Assembly: GCA_900755995.1 (NCBI GenBank)
Contig: CAAEIM010000193.1
Span: 1-45,730 of the forward strand
DNA length: 45,730 nt
Direction: 5' to 3'
DNA from: Clostridia bacterium
GTDB lineage: Bacteria; Bacillota; Clostridia; Oscillospirales; Acutalibacteraceae
Shown here in pieces: positions 1-7,661 of this stretch. Each line of letters begins with the position of its first letter. The stretch's first letter is position 1. The position numbers and the translations under genes were made by a program. The notes under the pieces were generated by a model, which made no database searches, was not told the DNA's origin, and worked only from the letters and a program-made list of their open reading frames with translations.

Positions 1-751
1 AAAGCCAGACAAAGGTCAGCCCTTTTTTTTTTGAAAAAAAAACAAGACATCTCCCCGCCGCCATTGTGTAGCCTGTTTTGCCTCCTGTGCAGTATTCATA
101 CATAGAGAGCAGTCGGTTGTGGTTTGAATAGGTGGTTTTCTTTGAGGACGGCTCACAGAATTCCACCGTAACGCTTTTTTGGGAGGTAAGCACTGCAAAG
201 CTTTCGTTTTCAAGCGCATAGCTCATCAGCAAAGCCATATCGTAGGCAGTAGAGTAATGATTTTCATCATCAAGTCCGCTCGGCGTTACAAAATGCGTAT
301 TCTTCATTCCGATAACCGCCGCTCGCTTGTTCATAAGCTCAGAAAATTTTTCGGCACTGCCTGCAATGGAAATTGCCGCCGCATTTGCTGCGTCATTGCC
401 GGACGCCATCATCATTCCGGCAGCCAAGTCACTCAGCCTTACCTTTTCGCCTTCCTTGAGATACATTGAGCTGCCCTCGGCGGTCATCTCTTTGGTAAAG
501 GCAACCTCCTTATCAGCGGCGTCGGCATACTCAAGCGTAATAAGCGTTGTCATAAGCTTGGTGGTGCTTGCGGGCTTCATCTTTTTATTTTCATTTATAG
601 AAAAATATACCTGCCCGTCATCAACGCAGTACAACACGCAAGCCTGGGCATTCACTGTCGGCTTGTCAGATGTTTTTGCAATAGCTGTGATTTGAAACAG
701 TGAAACAGTTGTCACAACTGCTGTTATGATGACGGAAAATATTTTTTTCAT
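1..751 (-). CDS. dacF: D-alanyl-D-alanine carboxypeptidase (PBP5/DacF type), 3' end missing
   Basis: Low-molecular-weight penicillin-binding protein that trims the terminal D-Ala from peptidoglycan stem peptides outside the membrane. Reading back from the ATG at 751, about 250 residues are visible before the window edge. An N-terminal signal peptide covers about residues 1-25. The serine-peptidase triad of family S11 is complete: S62-T-T-K65, S117-G-N119, and K225-T-G227. Family members are about 380-400 aa, so roughly 130-150 residues lie outside. It follows gerW/ytfJ by 44 bp and probably ends the scpA operon; in spore formers DacF-type enzymes shape the spore cortex. The last about 20 visible residues, after KTG, include FFFKKK from homopolymer runs. 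They look unlike the family and may be sequence error at the contig end. Enzyme class is confident; the exact paralogue is less so. Confidence 0.9.
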   Translation of the reverse strand, partial: MKKIFSVIITAVVTTVSLFQITAIAKTSDKPTVNAQACVLYCVDDGQVYFSINENKKMKPASTTKLMTTLITLEYADAADKEVAFTKEMTAEGSSMYLKEGEKVRLSDLAAGMMMASGNDAANAAAISIAGSAEKFSELMNKRAAVIGMKNTHFVTPSGLDDENHYSTAYDMALLMSYALENESFAVLTSQKSVTVEFCEPSSKKTTYSNHNRLLSMYEYCTGGKTGYTMAAGRCLVFFSKKKGLTFVWL

Positions 752-795
752 AAGCTCGCCTCCGAAGTTATTTTATGCAGAGGCGTATTTATAAA

Positions 796-1212
796 TTACT
801 CTATATCCATATCGTCCTTAGTGATTTCAGAAAAATCATCGGTATCGTTTTTCTTTCCGAACATTCCCTTTACCTTTTGGAGAACATCGGGAATCATACC
901 TACTATTCCCTCTACTGTGCTGCCGTTGTTCTCAACCGAAACAAGTCTTACATCGCCCTGATAAACGGTAAGAAAAGCAACAGGCTGAATTGTAACACCT
1001 GCGCCGCACCCGCCGCCAAAGCGATCTTTGTTTTCCTTCTTGGTAGGAAGGTCGGAGCCGCCCGATGCAAAACCGTAGGTTACCTTTGAAACAGGAATAA
1101 TCAGCGTACCGTCAGGAGCGGTAATGGGTTCGCCGACGATTGTGTTTACATCCACCATTTCCTTGATTTTATTCATTGTAGTTTCCATAAGATTTCCAAT
1201 AGGATGTTCCAT
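796..1212 (-). CDS. ytfJ: GerW/YtfJ family sporulation protein
   Basis: A 138-aa soluble protein of the YtfJ (GerW) family, which in Bacillus is made in the forespore and is needed for germination responses. The visible family pattern is an N-terminal region with V-N-T-I-V-G-E-P-I, then I-P-V-S-K-V-T-Y-G-F-A-S-G-G-S, a G-G-G-C-G-A-G glycine stretch, and an I-Q-P-V-A-F-L hydrophobic segment, followed by a charged tail. The length matches the family. The start at 1212 is set by AAAGGAG seven bases upstream. It lies 42 bp after the DUF2953 gene and before the carboxypeptidase; the ytfI-ytfJ pairing is also known in Bacillus. Family assignment is firm; the biochemical activity is unknown. Confidence 0.9.
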   Translation of the reverse strand: MEHPIGNLMETTMNKIKEMVDVNTIVGEPITAPDGTLIIPVSKVTYGFASGGSDLPTKKENKDRFGGGCGAGVTIQPVAFLTVYQGDVRLVSVENNGSTVEGIVGMIPDVLQKVKGMFGKKNDTDDFSEITKDDMDIE

Positions 1213-1254
1213 ATCTATTCTCCTTTGTGTTATATAAGTATCATAATAAACAAT

Positions 1255-1875
1255 TTATTCTTCTTCCGCTTTAAGCTCAGCAAGCAGCAGCAAAGCCTTG
1301 ATGCCGTGCTTAATTACAATTTTCACCAAATATATTACACGGGTTTTGAATACTGCAAAAAATTCAACCTTGCTTTCTGCGCCATCCGTAAAATCCGGCA
1401 AAATATCTATGCCGTAGTCGGTGTATTTCATTGACCTTATTACTGCGCTTGCAAGCGGATAAATTACCGAACATACTCTGCCATAGCTTATAGCCGTGTC
1501 GCCTGCGTCTTTGCCTGCAACCCTTATGCTCAGATTAAAGCTCTTGATTATTATGTGTGCAAAAAGGTCTTTTAATACGCCTTTGGAAAGCTCTGCAAGC
1601 TTTGTAAACAAATTAACTATTCCCGAAAAGCCCAAATCTTTAAGGAAATTATCCTTTGGCTTGTCCTCTTTTTTGGGTTCAGTCTTTTTAGTCTGAACAG
1701 ATTTTTTCTTCGGCTTCTTTTTCTTTGGTGCAGGCGGATAAAGAACTATTCTTACAAATCCAATATGAAGTCTGCAAAAAAAAGAGTCTGTGTAGCTTAC
1801 GCACACCTTGATTGGTATTAAAAGAATAACGGCAAAAAATAAGACAATCCCCAGCAATATATAGAGCCAGAGCAA
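1255..1875 (-). CDS. DUF2953 domain protein (YtfI-like)
   Basis: A 206-aa membrane-anchored protein. It has an N-terminal hydrophobic segment (about residues 2-22), a lysine-rich stretch (about 52-75, PKKKKPKKKS-type), then a region with the family pattern of amphipathic helices ending in a leucine- and glutamate-rich tail. Its place directly before gerW/ytfJ, as in Bacillus ytfI-ytfJ, supports the DUF2953 call. No catalytic motif is visible. The start appears to be TTG at 1875 behind a GGAGGAGGGG ribosome site; no ATG fits. The gene starts 19 bp after scpB. Function is unknown; a sporulation link is inferred from the neighbour only. Confidence 0.72.
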   Translation of the reverse strand: MLWLYILLGIVLFFAVILLIPIKVCVSYTDSFFCRLHIGFVRIVLYPPAPKKKKPKKKSVQTKKTEPKKEDKPKDNFLKDLGFSGIVNLFTKLAELSKGVLKDLFAHIIIKSFNLSIRVAGKDAGDTAISYGRVCSVIYPLASAVIRSMKYTDYGIDILPDFTDGAESKVEFFAVFKTRVIYLVKIVIKHGIKALLLLAELKAEEE

Positions 1876-1894
1876 GGTAACCCCTCCTCCGTTA

Positions 1895-2491
1895 TTATTC
1901 TTCTATATCTTGATTTTTCTCGTTATCGGCGCTCTCCGTATTTTTGGAAGCTTCATCAGCTGTATTTTCATCAGCCTCTTTTTTATCGGATTCAGGGAGC
2001 GGAGGCAGATTTTCTATGCTTTCAAGATTAAAGCATCTTAAAAAATTCTCGGTAGTGCCGTATAGCAACGGTCTGCCCGGCAGCTCAAGCCTGCCCTTTT
2101 CCTCAACAAGTCCCTTTGCGGTAAGACTTCCCAGAACACCGCTGCAATCAACGCCTCTCACCTGCTCAACAAAAGCCTTTGTAACAGGCTGGTTATATGC
2201 AACCACCGCAAGCACCTCAAGCGCAGCCTGTGAGAGCGGAGTATTTCTGCGCAAGTCCATTACCTTTCTTATTTCAGGCGCATATTTTTTAGCTGAAACC
2301 ATCTGATAAGATTTGTTAAGCTTAATTATTGTTATTCCCCGCTCCTGCTTTTCGTAATCACTCATAAGCTCTAAAATAATTTTTTCTGCCTGTGACGGCT
2401 TTATTTCAAGTGCCTGTGCAATTTTTTCTGTTTCAACAGGTGAACCGCTTGCAAAAAGTATTGCTTCAACTGCCGCTTTATTATCAGACAT
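1895..2491 (-). CDS. scpB: Segregation and condensation protein ScpB
   Basis: Kleisin-associated winged-helix subunit of the SMC-ScpAB condensin complex, which compacts and segregates the chromosome. The 198-aa product has the family features: A-A-V-E-A-I-L-F-A-S-G near the N terminus, T-P-L-S-Q-A-A-L-E-V-L-A-V-V-A-Y-N-Q-P-V-T mid-protein, R-G-V-D-C-S-G-V-L, and G-R-P-L-L-Y-G-T-T followed by F-L-x-x-F. A low-complexity acidic tail rich in E, D, N and A is typical. The ATG at 2491 was chosen because AAGGAG lies just upstream; this overlaps the scpA end by 8 bases, so the two are probably translationally coupled. Confidence 0.95.
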   Translation of the reverse strand: MSDNKAAVEAILFASGSPVETEKIAQALEIKPSQAEKIILELMSDYEKQERGITIIKLNKSYQMVSAKKYAPEIRKVMDLRRNTPLSQAALEVLAVVAYNQPVTKAFVEQVRGVDCSGVLGSLTAKGLVEEKGRLELPGRPLLYGTTENFLRCFNLESIENLPPLPESDKKEADENTADEASKNTESADNEKNQDIEE

Positions 2492-3212
2492 TTCTTTTCT
2501 CCTTGTTGTCAATCATATATACAATAGCGTGATCTCCGTCACCCTCTACCCTGACTCGCTTTCCCTTTACAAGCTCAAGAGTAGCAAGGAAGGTAGCCAC
2601 AAGCTCGCTTTTTTCCTCGCAGGCATCAAAAAGCTCCTGATACTGAATTTTTTTGCCTTTCCACAGCTTGCGCATTACATAAATAATTCTGCTGTTTACA
2701 GACACAAACTTTCGTGCCACAATTCCGCTGAAAGCAGACTCAGGAGGCGGAAGCTTCCGCTTTCCCCTGCCCACTGCACTGACATATGCCTTGGCTATAT
2801 CCTCACTGGGGTGAATACGGTTATAGGTTAAATCATATTCAACCGGAGAAGCCTCTCTGAAAAATTTATCGTTATCGTAAATTGTGCTGAGCTTTTGAGC
2901 AATCTGCCTGCAGATAGCGTATTCAATGAGCTGACCGGTAAGCTCTTTTTTAAGCTCCTCAACCTCTTCCTCATACTTAGGCAGCAGCATTACGGACTTG
3001 ATATACACCAGTCTTGACGCCATTGTAAGGAACTCCGACTCAATATCAAGCTGGTTTTCCTGCATAACCTTTATCTGCTCAAGATACTGCTCTATCAGCT
3101 CGGAAATGGGAATATCGTAAATATCAATTTTATTTTTAGAAATCAGTGTAAGCAGCAAATCAAGCGGGCCTTCAAATGCCTCCAACTTGTACTGCAATGG
3201 CTGTAATTCCAT
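2484..3212 (-). CDS. scpA: Segregation and condensation protein ScpA (kleisin)
   Basis: Kleisin that bridges SMC heads in the bacterial condensin. The 242-aa sequence begins with the hallmark F-E-G-P-L-D-L-L-L-x-L-I motif (residues 13-24), followed by I-D-I-Y-D-I-P-I and the A-S-R-L-V-Y-I-K-S region, and ends with the C-terminal winged-helix that contacts the SMC cap (V-A-T-F-L-A-x-L-E-L-V-K-G). Length is normal. The start is preceded by AAGAGG. It is 12 bp after the M50 protease gene and overlaps scpB, so the three are likely cotranscribed. Confidence 0.96.
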   Translation of the reverse strand: MELQPLQYKLEAFEGPLDLLLTLISKNKIDIYDIPISELIEQYLEQIKVMQENQLDIESEFLTMASRLVYIKSVMLLPKYEEEVEELKKELTGQLIEYAICRQIAQKLSTIYDNDKFFREASPVEYDLTYNRIHPSEDIAKAYVSAVGRGKRKLPPPESAFSGIVARKFVSVNSRIIYVMRKLWKGKKIQYQELFDACEEKSELVATFLATLELVKGKRVRVEGDGDHAIVYMIDNKEKRNV

Positions 3213-3224
3213 AAATTTTACCTC

Positions 3225-3920
3225 TTAAAACAAACCTGCAATAAATTTTATCGGCATATATGCCAGGTTGTTTATAAAATTAAAAATTCCGTTTGTTGCA
3301 AAACTGAGCACACCGCTTAAACCACCTGTAAAAATTATGATTATAAGAGCTAATGAAAATATCTGCTCGTATCTTGTCATAAAATCAACAGCCTTGTCGG
3401 GCAAAAATGCAAACAAAATCTTAGACCCGTCAAGCGGCGGCACGGGTATAAAGTTAAATACAGCGAGGCTCACATTACAGGAAGCATAAAAGATAAAGAA
3501 CATTGAAACCATATCGCCAAAGTTGCTGTAAAGCATAAACTGCGGAAATAAAAATGCGAGTATCCAGTAAATCAGCAGACCTGCGTACGCAGCCACAAGG
3601 TTTGAAACAGGGCCTGCCGCAGCGCAGATAGCCATACCTATCTTAGGCTTTTTAAAATTATACGGATTTATCGGAACAGGCTTAGCCCAGCCAAAGCCTA
3701 CAAAAATCATTGCAAGCGCACCCACAATGTCAATATGGCTGATTGGATTAAGCGTTAATCTGCCACGGCGCTTTATATCCTTGTCGCCGAGCAAAGACGC
3801 AGTGAATGCGTGTGCCCATTCGTGAAAAGGCAAAATCAAAAATATAATCAAAAGAACAGCCACCAAATAGGCTACAACTTCGTAAAAGCTGAAATTTCCC
3901 GAAAAAATTTGCTGTAACAT
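3225..3920 (-). CDS. Site-2 protease family (M50B) membrane metallopeptidase
   Basis: Polytopic membrane protein of 231 aa resembling the short M50 peptidases (YwhC/SpoIVFB-like). The zinc site H-E-W-A-H-A (HExxH) follows the first membrane segment, and a later segment carries P-V-P-P-L-D-G-S, which matches the second metal-ligand motif (NxxPxPPLDG). Several hydrophobic helices are visible. The ATG at 3920 is favoured by GGAGG eight bases upstream; the longer reading from 3971 would add 17 residues without a ribosome site. It is the first gene of the scpAB operon, an arrangement common in Clostridia. The substrate is unknown. Confidence 0.88.
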   Translation of the reverse strand: MLQQIFSGNFSFYEVVAYLVAVLLIIFLILPFHEWAHAFTASLLGDKDIKRRGRLTLNPISHIDIVGALAMIFVGFGWAKPVPINPYNFKKPKIGMAICAAAGPVSNLVAAYAGLLIYWILAFLFPQFMLYSNFGDMVSMFFIFYASCNVSLAVFNFIPVPPLDGSKILFAFLPDKAVDFMTRYEQIFSLALIIIIFTGGLSGVLSFATNGIFNFINNLAYMPIKFIAGLF

Positions 3921-4019
3921 AAGTATCCTCCAAACAATAAATCTATCAGAATTATTCCGATGATTTAGCATTTAAGCCAACAAAAACAGTCATAAATTTA
4001 CAGACTATATATAGTTATT

Positions 4020-4048
4020 ATTATATAATAAAGAGTATAAAAAAACAA
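4020..4048 (-). promoter_or_regulatory. Candidate sigma-A promoter for the M50-scpAB operon
   Basis: On the minus strand a TTGTTT -35 (4043-4048) and TATAAT -10 (4020-4025) are separated by 17 bp. They lie about 100 bp before the M50 protease start, back to back with the rpmB promoter. Confidence 0.55.
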
Positions 4049-4071
4049 GGAAAGAAATTTTAAAAAAACAC

Positions 4072-4100
4072 TTGCATTTTTGTCAATTTTCTGGTATTAT
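4072..4100 (+). promoter_or_regulatory. Sigma-A promoter of rpmB
   Basis: TTGCAT (4072-4077), a 17-bp spacer, then TATTAT (4095-4100). The first base of transcript would be near 4107, giving a leader of about 37 nt that contains the AAGGAGG site before the rpmB ATG. Confidence 0.7.
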
Positions 4101-4143
4101 AACAAAGTTAGATGTGAAAATGATTTTAAGGAGGTGCAGACGC

Positions 4144-4332
4144 ATGGCAAAATGTGATTTCTGCGGTAAGGATGTAAAGTTCGGCATCAAGGTATCTCAC
4201 TCACACAGACGTTCCAACAGAACTTGGAAGCCTAACGTACAGCGTGTAAAGGCTATTGTTGATGGCTCTCCAAAGCGTGTATATGCTTGCACCCGTTGCT
4301 TACGTTCAGGTAAGGTTACCAGAGCAAACTAA
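4144..4332 (+). CDS. rpmB: 50S ribosomal protein L28, zinc-binding (C+) form
   Basis: Small basic protein of the large ribosomal subunit, 62 aa, which is normal for Firmicutes. It starts M-A-K-C-D-F-C-G-K and has the L28 core S-H-S-H-R-R-S-N-R-T-W-K-P-N. Two CxxC pairs (C4/C7 and a C-T-R-C pair near the C terminus) indicate the zinc-ribbon form rather than the cysteine-free form used under zinc limitation. The ATG at 4144 sits 8 bases after AAGGAGG; longer upstream in-frame readings have no ribosome site. It is transcribed alone, with its own promoter and terminator. Confidence 0.97.
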   Translation: MAKCDFCGKDVKFGIKVSHSHRRSNRTWKPNVQRVKAIVDGSPKRVYACTRCLRSGKVTRAN

Positions 4333-4350
4333 TACAGTCACTCGAAATCT

Positions 4351-4382
4351 AATGCCGTCCACAGTTTTGGGCGGCATTTTTT
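4351..4382 (+). terminator. Intrinsic terminator of rpmB
   Basis: The GC-rich stem AATGCCG...CGGCATT closes a short loop and is followed by six T residues, 18 bp after the rpmB stop. Confidence 0.85.
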
Positions 4383-4415
4383 CGTTGTCTTTCTTATTTA
4401 TAAACGCAAAAAATT

Positions 4416-4452
4416 AAGCCTTGTTTTCAGAAATTTCCGAAAGCAAGGCTTT
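4416..4452 (-). terminator. Intrinsic terminator of the acyl-CoA synthetase gene
   Basis: On the minus strand, AAGCCTTG pairs with CAAGGCTT in an extended hairpin, followed by AATTTTTT. It lies 33 bp after the stop at 4485. Confidence 0.75.
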
Positions 4453-4484
4453 TAGTATAATATTTACAACTGATTTATGTTATG

Positions 4485-6113
4485 TCAGCTTCTTATATCA
4501 ACTCTCTTGATTTTTCCGCTGATTGTCTTAGGCATTTCATCAATAAACTCAAGGTGCTGTATGTGCTTGTAGGATGCCACCTTGGAATTTACAAACTGCT
4601 TTATTTCATGCATTAAATCAACTGATTTTTCAAAGCCCTCTGCGAGATGAACCGTAGCCTTGATTGCCTGTCCTCTTGACTTGTCGGGAACACCTGTAAC
4701 GGCACACTCCATTACGGCGGGATGCTGCATAAGTACATTTTCAATTTCAAACGGGCCTACTCTGTATCCCCTTGTTTTAATCAAATCGTCAACTCTGCCT
4801 ACATACCAGTAGTAGCCGTCCTCGTCCATGTATGCGGTATCTCCCGTATGGTACACGCCGTACTTCCATACATTTGCATATAGTTCTTCATTTCCGCAAT
4901 AGCCCATAAAGATTCCGTGCTGTTTTTCACATGGAATCACAACAATTTCGCCAACCTCATTAGGAGGAAGCTTTTTGCCCTCATTATCGGCAATCATAAT
5001 ATTATAAAGCGGTGATGGTTTTCCGAGCGAGCCGACCTTGTTCTTGCTGCCTACGAGATTTCCAAGCATAAGAACCGACTCGGTCTGACCAAAGCCCTCC
5101 ATAATCTTCATACCGGTCTGCTTGTAAACCTGCTCATACACCTCAGGATTAAGCGCCTCGCCTGCTGTTGTAATATGCTCAAGGTGCGAAAGGTCATACT
5201 TGCTCATATCTTTTTTAATAAAATATCTGTAAACAGTAGGAGGAGCGCAGAAAGAAGTAACCTTGTACTCCTCTATAATTTTCAGCAGCTTGTCGGGAGA
5301 GAAATTGTCAAAATCATAAACCATAACGCCGCAGCCGCAGAGCCATTGACCGTAAATCTTGCCCCAAGACGCCTTTCCCCAGCCTGTTTCGGCTACGGTC
5401 AGGTGAAGTCCCTTTTCCTTAACATCCTGCCAGAATTTTGCAGTTATAATGTGAGCAAGCGTATATGTGTGATTGTGCATTACAGCCTTAGGATAGCCTG
5501 TTGTGCCTGATGTAAAGTAAATCAACATAGGCTCAGAAGCCTTTGTTTCAACTCTCTCAAGCTCAGAATCAGCCTTTTCAATTTCATTTGTAAGGTTAAT
5601 GCTGCCCTCAACATCTCTGCGCACTACAAACACCTTTTCAAGCTGAGGTTTAATCTTTTTTGCTTTAACAAATGTTTCAGCAGTGGTGTCATCAGGCGTT
5701 GATATGGCAAATCTGATGTCGGCTGTTTCAATTCTATAGGTAATATCGTCAAGAGTGAGCATATTTGTTGCAGGAATAACTACAGCGCCGAGCTTATGTA
5801 ATGCAGGAACAATGTACCAGTATTCATAATTTCTCTTTAAAATTACAATTACCTTGTCGCCCTTTTTAACCCCGTTGCTTCTAAGGGCATTTGCCGCTTT
5901 ATTGCTCAGTTCTCCAATTTCCTTGAATGTAAAAGTTCTTTTTTCGTGATGAACATTTACCCATTCAACTGCAATATCATCAGGCGCATTCTTAGCCATT
6001 TCGTCCACTACATCATAGCCGAAATTGTAGTTTTCAGGGTACTTAAGCTCAAACTTGTTAAGCACGCCGTTTTCATCCAAGGTGTAATCGCAAAAGTTTT
6101 TAAATAACTGCAT
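4485..6113 (-). CDS. AMP-forming acyl-CoA synthetase (medium-chain/acetate type)
   Basis: Adenylate-forming enzyme that activates a carboxylic acid with ATP and loads it onto CoA. The 542-aa protein has the ANL motifs in order: the phosphate-binding loop T-S-G-T-T-G-Y-P-K (201-209), G-F-G-Q-T-E, Y-H-T-G-D, the hinge R-V-D-D-L-I-K-T-R-G-Y-R-V-G-P-F-E-I-E, and the catalytic lysine K534 in S-G-K-I-K-R. The E-T-G-W-G-K-A-S-W-G segment is characteristic of medium-chain acyl-CoA synthetases (MACS) rather than acetyl-CoA synthetases, although branched or aromatic acids are possible substrates. The ATG at 6113 follows TAGGAG. It is monocistronic, with its own promoter, a leader hairpin and a terminator. 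Confidence 0.9.
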   Translation of the reverse strand: MQLFKNFCDYTLDENGVLNKFELKYPENYNFGYDVVDEMAKNAPDDIAVEWVNVHHEKRTFTFKEIGELSNKAANALRSNGVKKGDKVIVILKRNYEYWYIVPALHKLGAVVIPATNMLTLDDITYRIETADIRFAISTPDDTTAETFVKAKKIKPQLEKVFVVRRDVEGSINLTNEIEKADSELERVETKASEPMLIYFTSGTTGYPKAVMHNHTYTLAHIITAKFWQDVKEKGLHLTVAETGWGKASWGKIYGQWLCGCGVMVYDFDNFSPDKLLKIIEEYKVTSFCAPPTVYRYFIKKDMSKYDLSHLEHITTAGEALNPEVYEQVYKQTGMKIMEGFGQTESVLMLGNLVGSKNKVGSLGKPSPLYNIMIADNEGKKLPPNEVGEIVVIPCEKQHGIFMGYCGNEELYANVWKYGVYHTGDTAYMDEDGYYWYVGRVDDLIKTRGYRVGPFEIENVLMQHPAVMECAVTGVPDKSRGQAIKATVHLAEGFEKSVDLMHEIKQFVNSKVASYKHIQHLEFIDEMPKTISGKIKRVDIRS

Positions 6114-6186
6114 AATTCTCTCCTAAGTTGTCATAACAGCAGTATTCGCTGTATCCTTAATTTTGTATTTTCTTATAATTATCTGC

Positions 6187-6212
6187 AAAAACGAGCTGAT
6201 CTAAGCCAGCTC
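6187..6212 (-). terminator. Terminator-like hairpin in the acyl-CoA synthetase leader
   Basis: On the minus strand GAGCTG and CAGCTC flank an 8-nt loop and are followed by GTTTTT. It sits between the promoter at 6237-6265 and the start codon at 6113, so it could act as an attenuator. Confidence 0.6.
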
Positions 6213-6236
6213 ACTAAAATATTTTACACTGTTTGT

Positions 6237-6265
6237 ATTATAAACAATTTGGATGATAATTACAA
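6237..6265 (-). promoter_or_regulatory. Sigma-A promoter of the acyl-CoA synthetase gene
   Basis: TTGTAA -35 (6260-6265), 17-bp spacer, perfect TATAAT -10 (6237-6242). It predicts a leader of about 115 nt before the ATG at 6113. Confidence 0.7.
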
Positions 6266-6350
6266 TAGTGCGGATAATGCGATTTATAGTATTTTTGAAT
6301 TATGTTATCCATATTTTGCATAAGTAATTGAAACCTTGCTGAAATGACAA

Positions 6351-6375
6351 AAGACCACTCTCAGCGAGTGGTCTT
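6351..6375 (-). terminator. Intrinsic terminator of ftsZ
   Basis: AAGACCACTC pairs with GAGTGGTCTT around a 5-nt loop, followed by TTTTGT on the minus strand, 12 bp after the ftsZ stop. This marks the end of the dcw cluster. Confidence 0.85.
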
Positions 6376-6387
6376 ATTAAGTAAAAA

Positions 6388-7494
6388 TTATTTATTAAAG
6401 ATTGACATAATGTCATAGAAAGTATCGTCATCATCGTCATCTGTAACGTCTTTCTTTGACTTTGAAGCAGAAGTAGCGGATGATTTTTTATCGTCAGTCA
6501 AAAAGCCCTCTTCAATCTTCTTTTGAGCAACCTGACTGTCGGCATTAAAGCCTGTAGCGATAACAGTTACGCTGATAGCGTCCTCCATCTTATCATCAAT
6601 AACAGCACCCCAAATGATGTTGGCATCCTCAGAAACCTTATCCTTAATCATTGTAGAAGCGGCGTCAATATCATCAAGGCTTACATCAGCAGATGCTGTA
6701 ATGTTAATGATAAGGCCCTTAGCACCGTCGATTGATGTTTCGAGGAGCGGGCTGGAAATAGCCATATCAGCTGCAACAGTAGCCTTATCCTTGCCTGTAG
6801 CGCTGCCCATACCCATATGAGCATAGCCTGCGTCTTTCATTACGGATGTAACATCAGCAAAGTCGAGGTTTACAAGACCGGGAAGGAGAATGAGGTCTGA
6901 AATACTCTGAACACCCTGTCTTAAAACATCATCTGCAATAGCAAATGCGTTCTTAAGTGTAATACTTGTTTCCGAAACATATTTTAATCTCTCATTAGGA
7001 ACAATGATAAGTGAGTCAACACAAGCTGAAAGCTCTGCAATACCCTGCTCAGCCTGTGTCATTCTTCTTTTGCCCTCAAAAGCAAAAGGCTTTGTAACAA
7101 CACCAACTGTAAGAATGCCCATATCTCTGGCGATTTTAGCAACAACAGGAGCTGCGCCTGTACCTGTTCCGCCGCCCATACCGGCTGTAACAAAGACCAT
7201 ATCAGTGTCCTTGAGGAGAGCGGAAATCTCGTCGCTGCTCTCTTCAGCAGCACTCTTACCGATGTCAGGCTTAGAACCTGCGCCCTTGCCCTTTGTGAGC
7301 TTTTCACCAATCTGAACTTTTTGTGAAGCCTTTGAAAGTCTGAGAACGTGCTCATCTGTATTTACAGCAATAAATTCTACATTCTTAACTCCCATATCAA
7401 CCATACGGTTTACAGCGTTTCCGCCGCCGCCGCCAACACCAATTACTTTAATCTTTGGCATATACTCATTTTCCAATTCAAGCTCAAAAGCCAT
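6388..7494 (-). CDS. ftsZ: Cell division protein FtsZ
   Basis: Tubulin-like GTPase that polymerises into the division ring. The 368-aa protein has the N-terminal G-V-G-G-G-G-G-N-A nucleotide loop (19-27), the tubulin signature G-G-G-T-G-T-G (107-113), and N-E-R-L / D-F-A-D-V catalytic T7-region residues. The tail is unusual. After a Ser/Lys linker comes a run of aspartates and then F-Y-D-I-M-S-I-F-N-K; the common D-I-P-x-F-L-R peptide that binds FtsA or SepF is not recognisable. The start at 7494 is preceded by AAGGAGG. It has a probable own promoter (7569-7597) and terminator, and ftsA is missing between ftsQ and ftsZ. Confidence 0.97.
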   Translation of the reverse strand: MAFELELENEYMPKIKVIGVGGGGGNAVNRMVDMGVKNVEFIAVNTDEHVLRLSKASQKVQIGEKLTKGKGAGSKPDIGKSAAEESSDEISALLKDTDMVFVTAGMGGGTGTGAAPVVAKIARDMGILTVGVVTKPFAFEGKRRMTQAEQGIAELSACVDSLIIVPNERLKYVSETSITLKNAFAIADDVLRQGVQSISDLILLPGLVNLDFADVTSVMKDAGYAHMGMGSATGKDKATVAADMAISSPLLETSIDGAKGLIINITASADVSLDDIDAASTMIKDKVSEDANIIWGAVIDDKMEDAISVTVIATGFNADSQVAQKKIEEGFLTDDKKSSATSASKSKKDVTDDDDDDTFYDIMSIFNK

Positions 7495-7568
7495 TTAAAC
7501 ATCCTCCTTATTATCTATGTTACCCGTAAATAAATCATAATATCACATTTAAGGCGATTATAATTCTT

Positions 7569-7597
7569 ATATTAACACACTTTCGTAAAAATATCAA
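7569..7597 (-). promoter_or_regulatory. Candidate promoter of ftsZ
   Basis: TTGATA -35 (7592-7597), 17-bp spacer, TAATAT -10 (7569-7574), in the 167-bp gap between ftsQ and ftsZ. It would let FtsZ be made independently of the upstream cluster. Confidence 0.55.
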
Positions 7598-7661
7598 TGC
7601 TTTTGCGCATTTTTTTTGATTTGCAACTATCTTTTTCAACTATACATTTGCAAAACAAGCT

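Noticed and set aside
1..219. Frameshift in the D-Ala-D-Ala carboxypeptidase
   Set aside because: A different-frame reading of 67 residues exists, but the true frame from the ATG at 751 stays open to the edge with all three active-site motifs in one frame.
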